NCBI GenBank assembly: GCA_003644265.1
Contig: QNBX01000025.1
Coordinates: forward strand, 1-36,936
From: Planctomycetota bacterium
GTDB taxonomy: Bacteria; Planctomycetota; B15-G4
DNA: 36,936 nt
Direction of reading: 5' to 3'
Positions 33,526 through 36,936 of this stretch are shown in pieces. Numbering within the stretch: the first letter of the stretch is position 1; every line of letters begins with the position of its first letter. Made by a program: the position numbers and the translations under genes. The notes beneath the pieces are model-generated. The model was not told where the DNA came from. It worked only from the letters and a program-made list of their open reading frames with translations, and ran no database searches.

Positions 33526-34707
33526 TCAGCGATCGGCGCCGGACACGTCGTCCGGTGCGCGGGGAGGTTCGGCCACGTCCTGCGGGCCACGGTCGCGAGC
33601 GACGGCGCGCTCGATGATGACGGTGTTCACGGGCACACCCGTCTCGGAGCCCATGTCGCCGATGGCGTCCAGCACGTCACGGCCGCGGAGCAGCCGGCCG
33701 AACACAGTGTATTTTCCGTCCAGATCACCCGACCAGTCGCCCAGGCAGATGAAGAACTGACTGCCGGCAGAGTCGGGGTGGGCAAAGCGTGCCATGGAGA
33801 CCGTGCCGGCGTGGTGGTGCAGCGCGTTGAACTCGGCCTTGATGGTCCAGCCGGGGCCGCCGGTGCCGTCGCCCAGGGGGCAACCTGTCTGCGCCAGGAA
33901 GCCGCTCACCACGCGGTAGAAGCTCAGGCCGTCGTAGAAGCCCTCGTCCACCAGGCGCAGGAAGTTCTTCACGCTGGCGGGAGCCACGTCCGGTCGCAGC
34001 TCGAGCACCATCGGGCCCAGGCTGGTGCTCAGCTCGACCACCGGCACCGCGCTCAGGTCGACGGGTGCCGGGCCGGGCTCACTGGACTCCGGCTGCACGT
34101 CCAGCACGGCCACGCTGCGGTGCACATCCTCGACGCGGGCGTTGAGCTTGGCCACCCCCTGCAACAGCGCGTCGCTGCGGGCGGCCAGGGGCAGCACGGC
34201 GTCGGCCAGCTCCACCAGCTCGACCTCGGCGTCCACCAGTTCGGACAGGCGCGGCGCGGGCTGCGCGTCCAGGCGCTGCTGGATCGCGGCGCCGCGCGAG
34301 GCCACGCGACCGGCCAGTGCATCCACGTCCTCGAGCAGGTCGCCCATGAGCTGGACCCGATTGACCAGCTCGACCTTGAGGGCCAGGGCACGCTCACGCA
34401 GGGCCGGGCGCCGCAGCTCGTCGGCGCGCTCAGCCAACGCGCCCAGGCGCTCGCTGAGCCGCTGCACGGTCCTGGCGGTGGAGGCGTCGGCCACACGCAG
34501 GGCGGCGATGCCGTCGGCGGCGCGACGCTGCTCGAGCAACAAGAGCTCGCGCAGCCGCTGCAGCGCGGCGGCGTTGGAATCCGCCTCGGCGGCCTGTGCC
34601 TCGTCTGCGTCCTGGACCGGCTCAGCGTCCTGCAGGTACGGACCCCGAGCCAGGGCGGCGGGAGCCAGCAGCGCTCCCAGGAGCAGCACTAGGGCGCGAG
34701 TGTTCAG
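33526..34707 (-). CDS. Exported cyclophilin-type peptidyl-prolyl isomerase with coiled-coil N-region
   Basis: From the CTG at 34707 it is 393 residues and begins MNTRALVLLLGALLAPAALA, a normal signal peptide. A GTG at 34689 would lose the positive N-region. A helical, Leu/Ala/Arg/Glu-rich segment of about 190 residues follows and looks like coiled coil ('TVQRLSERLGALAERADELR'). The cyclophilin domain is C-terminal: 'LSFYRVVSGFLAQTGCPLGD', 'GTVSMARFAHPDSAGSQFFI' and 'TVFGRLLRGRDVLDAIGDMG'. It should act in the periplasm. The CTG overlaps the TGA of the dehydrogenase (CTGA), so translation is probably coupled. An acidic/proline tail ends the protein. Confidence 0.82.
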   Translation of the reverse strand: MNTRALVLLLGALLAPAALARGPYLQDAEPVQDADEAQAAEADSNAAALQRLRELLLLEQRRAADGIAALRVADASTARTVQRLSERLGALAERADELRRPALRERALALKVELVNRVQLMGDLLEDVDALAGRVASRGAAIQQRLDAQPAPRLSELVDAEVELVELADAVLPLAARSDALLQGVAKLNARVEDVHRSVAVLDVQPESSEPGPAPVDLSAVPVVELSTSLGPMVLELRPDVAPASVKNFLRLVDEGFYDGLSFYRVVSGFLAQTGCPLGDGTGGPGWTIKAEFNALHHHAGTVSMARFAHPDSAGSQFFICLGDWSGDLDGKYTVFGRLLRGRDVLDAIGDMGSETGVPVNTVIIERAVARDRGPQDVAEPPRAPDDVSGADR

Positions 34708-35573
34708 GCGCGCTTGTCTCCCTTCCAGTCGTAGAAACCCTCGCCGGTCTTGCGGCCCAGCTTGCCGGCCGCGACCTTCTCTTCGAGGATCTTGGGCGGC
34801 GTGAGCAGCGCGTCGTCCGGATAGCGCTCGTGCCAGCCCTGCAGGATGGAGAGGGTCGTATCGAGACCCACGTAGTCGGTCAGCGTGAACGGCCCCATGG
34901 GGTAGCCGCAGCCCAGCTTCATGGCGGTGTCGACGTCCTCTACGGTGGCGTCGCCGCGCTCGACCATGCGCATGGCCTCGGCCATGTAGGGCACCAGCAG
35001 GCGGTTGACGATGAAGCCGGGGGTGTCGCTGGCGCCCACGGGCACCTTGCCCACGGCCTCACCGAACGAGCGCGCCTCGGCGAACACGTCGTCGGCGGTG
35101 TCGGGCGTGCGCACCACCTCGACCAGCTTCATGAGCTGCACGGGGTTGAAGAAGTGCAGGCCCACCATGCGCTCGGGTCGGCCCGAAGCGGCGCCCATCT
35201 CGGCCACCGGGAACGAGCTCGTGTTGCTGGCCAGGATGGTCTCGGGCTTGCAGATCTTGCCCAACTCGGCGTAGAGCGCCTTCTTGATGGCGAGGTCCTC
35301 GATGATGGCCTCGACCACCAGGTCGCAGTCGGCCAGGTCGGCCAGCTCGAGCGTGCCCGTCAGGCGCGCGGCGGCGGCGTCGGCGCTGGCCTGGTCGATC
35401 TTCTCCTTCTCGACCAGCTTGGCCAGGCTCTTGGAGACCCGGCCCAGCCCCTTGTCGAGGGCGCCCTGCTCGGTCTCACGGACGACCACATCCATGCCCG
35501 CCTGGGCCGCCACCTGGGCGATACCGTGCCCCATCAAACCGCAACCGACGATTCCGACCTTCTTGATGGCCAT
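34704..35573 (-). CDS. 3-hydroxyacyl-CoA (3-hydroxybutyryl-CoA) dehydrogenase
   Basis: A 289-residue NAD(P)-dependent enzyme. The Rossmann motif is 'VGIVGCGLMGHGIAQVAAQA'. 'LASNTSSFPVAEMG' and 'GLHFFNPVQLMKLVEVV' carry the catalytic His and the family signature, and 'DTPGFIVNRLLVPYMAEAM' and 'GCGYPMGPFTLTDYVGLDTT' form the C-terminal dimer domain. The length is that of stand-alone short-type 3-hydroxybutyryl-CoA dehydrogenases. It is the first gene of the minus-strand run with hydratase and thiolase, which together interconvert crotonyl-CoA and acetyl-CoA. The start is the ATG giving MAIKKVGIVG; the open frame upstream lacks family similarity. Confidence 0.93.
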   Translation of the reverse strand: MAIKKVGIVGCGLMGHGIAQVAAQAGMDVVVRETEQGALDKGLGRVSKSLAKLVEKEKIDQASADAAAARLTGTLELADLADCDLVVEAIIEDLAIKKALYAELGKICKPETILASNTSSFPVAEMGAASGRPERMVGLHFFNPVQLMKLVEVVRTPDTADDVFAEARSFGEAVGKVPVGASDTPGFIVNRLLVPYMAEAMRMVERGDATVEDVDTAMKLGCGYPMGPFTLTDYVGLDTTLSILQGWHERYPDDALLTPPKILEEKVAAGKLGRKTGEGFYDWKGDKRA

Positions 35574-35766
35574 GAGCCCTGCTGCTCCGCAGACACGAGG
35601 AACTGGATGCGACCGCCCCGGGATGGCCACGGCCGACGGGCGCGCGTCCGGCTCCGACCGGCGACAGACCGGCAGCGGAGCTCCCTGGGGAAGCCGGGCG
35701 TGGCGAGCCGTACGAGGGGCCCCGAGGGGGGCCTGGGCACGGTTCTCTTCGACGCCCGAGAAACCA

Positions 35767-35798
35767 CGTATTGTGCATACGAGAGGCGTCTCCCGCAA
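35767..35798 (-). promoter_or_regulatory. Candidate promoter and dyad upstream of the acyl-CoA operon
   Basis: On the minus strand TTGCGG, a 17-nt spacer and CACAAT. A dyad CGTAT-TGTGC-ATACG (35767-35781) overlaps the -10 box and could be an operator. The leader to the dehydrogenase ATG would be about 190 nt. The remainder of 35574-35858 shows no gene. Confidence 0.35.
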
Positions 35799-35827
35799 CG
35801 CCAGTGCGGATCCCTAGAACGCCCGTT

Positions 35828-35869
35828 CCAAGGCCTCCGGCGAGGCTCCGTGCTGGCCTCAGGCCTTGG
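35828..35869 (-). terminator. Hairpin at the end of the GNAT gene
   Basis: A perfect 9-bp stem CCAAGGCCT / AGGCCTTGG with a 24-nt loop. It spans the acetyltransferase stop codon and would separate that gene from the acyl-CoA operon downstream. Confidence 0.45.
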
Positions 35870-36287
35870 GGTGCCAGACCAACAGCAGGTCCTCGTCGCC
35901 GCTGCCTGCGTCGCTGCCGGCCTTGAAGCCCTGCGACGAGAAGAAGGCCAGAGCCGAGATGGGCGCGCGCACCCAGAGGCCGCCGCCGCGCTTCTCCGCC
36001 ACCGCCTGCAGGGCCTGGAGCAGGCGCCGACCGTAGCCCTGGCGCCGTTGGGTCTCCAGCACGAATGGGCCGCGGGCGCGCCAGACCTCGCTGCCCAGCT
36101 CCCCCACCTGCTCGTGCACCAGGGTGGCCACGGCCACGAGCTGCTCGCCGTCGCGCACGCCGAAGTGCATCGCGCGCTCGTCAGCGTCGCCGGGCCAGGT
36201 CAGCCGCACCCGGCCGCCATCGGGGGCCAGCACCGCCCGGCGCACCGGTCGCACAGACTCCGCGTCCACGAGCACGAACTCCACCAT
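35859..36287 (-). CDS. GNAT-family N-acetyltransferase
   Basis: A 142-residue protein with the GNAT fold. The acetyl-CoA-binding motif A is visible as 'GPFVLETQRRQGYGRRLLQA' (R-x-x-G-x-G-R/x pattern), followed by the helix 'LQALQAVAEKRGG' and the closing strand 'APISALAFFSSQGFKAG'. The substrate is unknown. The ATG lies exactly 7 nt after a TACACT box and has no Shine-Dalgarno, suggesting a leaderless transcript. It is divergent from the glycosyltransferase gene. Confidence 0.82.
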   Translation of the reverse strand: MVEFVLVDAESVRPVRRAVLAPDGGRVRLTWPGDADERAMHFGVRDGEQLVAVATLVHEQVGELGSEVWRARGPFVLETQRRQGYGRRLLQALQAVAEKRGGGLWVRAPISALAFFSSQGFKAGSDAGSGDEDLLLVWHPKA

Positions 36288-36294
36288 GGGCGGC

Positions 36295-36300
36295 AGTGTA
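36295..36300 (-). promoter_or_regulatory. -10 box for the GNAT gene, leaderless configuration
   Basis: Minus-strand GCTACACT, 7 nt, then ATG. The spacing is the same as for the TPR gene. Confidence 0.5.
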
Positions 36301-36414
36301 GCCCCGCGACGGCACGGGCCCCAGCCCCAGGCCCCAGTCCAGCAGCGACCAACCCCTGTCCACCATGAGCAGCTCCGAGCGGCAGCGGGCGGTGCCGGGC
36401 AGCAGCACCTCGGT

Positions 36415-36420
36415 TAGCGT
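36415..36420 (+). promoter_or_regulatory. -10 box for the glycosyltransferase gene, leaderless configuration
   Basis: GTTAGCGT, 7 nt, then GTG at 36428. If functional, it rules out the in-frame ATG at 36365 as the start of this transcript. Confidence 0.45.
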
Positions 36421-36427
36421 GGACGCC

Positions 36428-36936
36428 GTGAAGCCCGCCGAGATCGACGTGCTGCTGCCTGTGCACAACGCCCTGGCCACGCTGCCCGAGGCCGTGCACG
36501 ACGTGCTGGCCCAGGAGGGCGTGCGCCTGCGGCTGTTGGCCGTGCTCGACACCCACGGCACGGGACGCGACGACGGCTCGGGCGCATGGTTGCGTCAGCG
36601 CGCCGCCGACGATCCGCGCCTGGTGGCGCTGGAGAGCGAGGGTTCGGGCCTGACCGACGCGCTGGTCACCGCCCTGGCCGCGGCCACGGCCCCGCTGGTG
36701 TCGCTGATGGAGTCCGACGACCGCTGCCCGCCGCGGCGCCTGGCCACGCTGCTGGCGGCCCTGCGTGGCAGTGAGGCCTGCGGGCGGCCCGGGCGCGCGG
36801 GCAGGCACCCGCCCGGCGCCCTCGAATCCGGCGCCTCCGTCCCTGACCTGCGCCCGCTCGACGGCGTGGTCAGCCGGGTGGCCGCCTTCGGCGACGTCAG
36901 CGGCGGCATGACGCGCTACCTCGCCTGGCAGAACGA
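36428..36936 (+). CDS. Family 2 glycosyltransferase (5' part only)
   Basis: The frame is open to the window edge (169 full codons seen). 'IDVLLPVHNALATLPEAVHD' is the family 2 nucleotide-binding start. 'LVALESEGSGLTDALVTALA' and 'PLVSLMESDDRCPPRRLATL' cover the donor-binding region with ESDD at the usual DxD site. 'GGMTRYLAWQN' matches the YxxWQN region of this family. It should transfer a sugar from a nucleotide donor, probably onto a lipid or polysaccharide. The GTG at 36428 is chosen for its position 7 nt after a -10-like box; ATG at 36365 and GTG at 36419 are in frame alternatives. Confidence 0.8.
   Translation, partial: MKPAEIDVLLPVHNALATLPEAVHDVLAQEGVRLRLLAVLDTHGTGRDDGSGAWLRQRAADDPRLVALESEGSGLTDALVTALAAATAPLVSLMESDDRCPPRRLATLLAALRGSEACGRPGRAGRHPPGALESGASVPDLRPLDGVVSRVAAFGDVSGGMTRYLAWQN

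Noticed and set aside
33394..36368. Two long plus-strand open frames opposite the cyclophilin, dehydrogenase and GNAT genes
   Set aside because: Both are antisense to genes with clear motifs and encode His/Gly/Gln/Val-rich sequence typical of shadow frames.

Overview
This is a very GC-rich chromosomal stretch from a Gram-negative-type bacterium: it has an outer-membrane porin end, a lipoprotein, a SurA-like periplasmic protein and TonB-like membrane-anchored proteins. Several genes are of types I associate with Planctomycetota: a short GGQ release-factor-like protein with a helical tail, paired membrane-anchored squalene-cyclase-fold (toroid) proteins, and a secreted protein with a 'PGALTGLFLALGP' tail. 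A deep-branching, high-GC planctomycete is my best guess. That is inference; no rRNA is present to settle it.

Layout. 1-2.7 kb: end of a porin, an RF-like gene on the minus strand, a Cys-rich lipoprotein and a histidine phosphatase. 2.7-9.5 kb (+): an unusual fusion of an HD-domain dNTP triphosphohydrolase with RNase III, coupled by a GTGA overlap to mfd, then a MATE-like membrane protein. 9.5-15.4 kb (+): a small alpha/beta hydrolase, a SurA-like chaperone, and two tandem paralogous proteins with a cytoplasmic tail, one membrane helix, a Pro/Glu-rich spacer and an alpha/alpha toroid. 15.4-18.9 kb: a TPR protein and rpsT on the minus strand, diverging from def-ribF on the plus strand, then tRNA-Phe (minus) with its terminator. 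19.1-21.5 kb (-): leuB followed by a degenerate LeuC-like protein that has lost all its iron-sulfur ligands. 21.7-23.5 kb (+): two exported or anchored proteins of unknown role. 23.5-27.3 kb (-): a SulP transporter, a beta-carbonic anhydrase and a flippase, divergent from an OxyR-like LysR regulator (27.4-28.4 kb, +). 28.4-35.6 kb (-): a six-gene run of 3-hydroxyacyl-CoA dehydrogenase, secreted cyclophilin, cytoplasmic cyclophilin with a basic/acidic tail, enoyl-CoA hydratase, thiolase and a swivel-first aconitase-family enzyme. 35.8-36.9 kb: a GNAT acetyltransferase (-) and the start of a family 2 glycosyltransferase (+).

How the genes work together. SulP and carbonic anhydrase overlap by ATGA and probably form a bicarbonate uptake/interconversion unit controlled by the divergent LysR protein. 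This regulator looks like OxyR but has His at the position of the peroxide-sensing cysteine. The dehydrogenase, hydratase and thiolase cover the reversible steps between crotonyl-CoA and acetyl-CoA (fatty acid or C4 metabolism), and the aconitase-family enzyme links to the TCA cycle or leucine synthesis. The two cyclophilins are translationally tied into that operon.

The most notable points are the dNTPase-RNase III fusion, the LeuC pseudoenzyme, the altered OxyR-like regulator with an ATAG-N7-CTAT site, and a recurring TAnnnT box 6-7 nt before start codons that suggests leaderless mRNAs. No IS element, prophage, CRISPR array or rRNA was seen.
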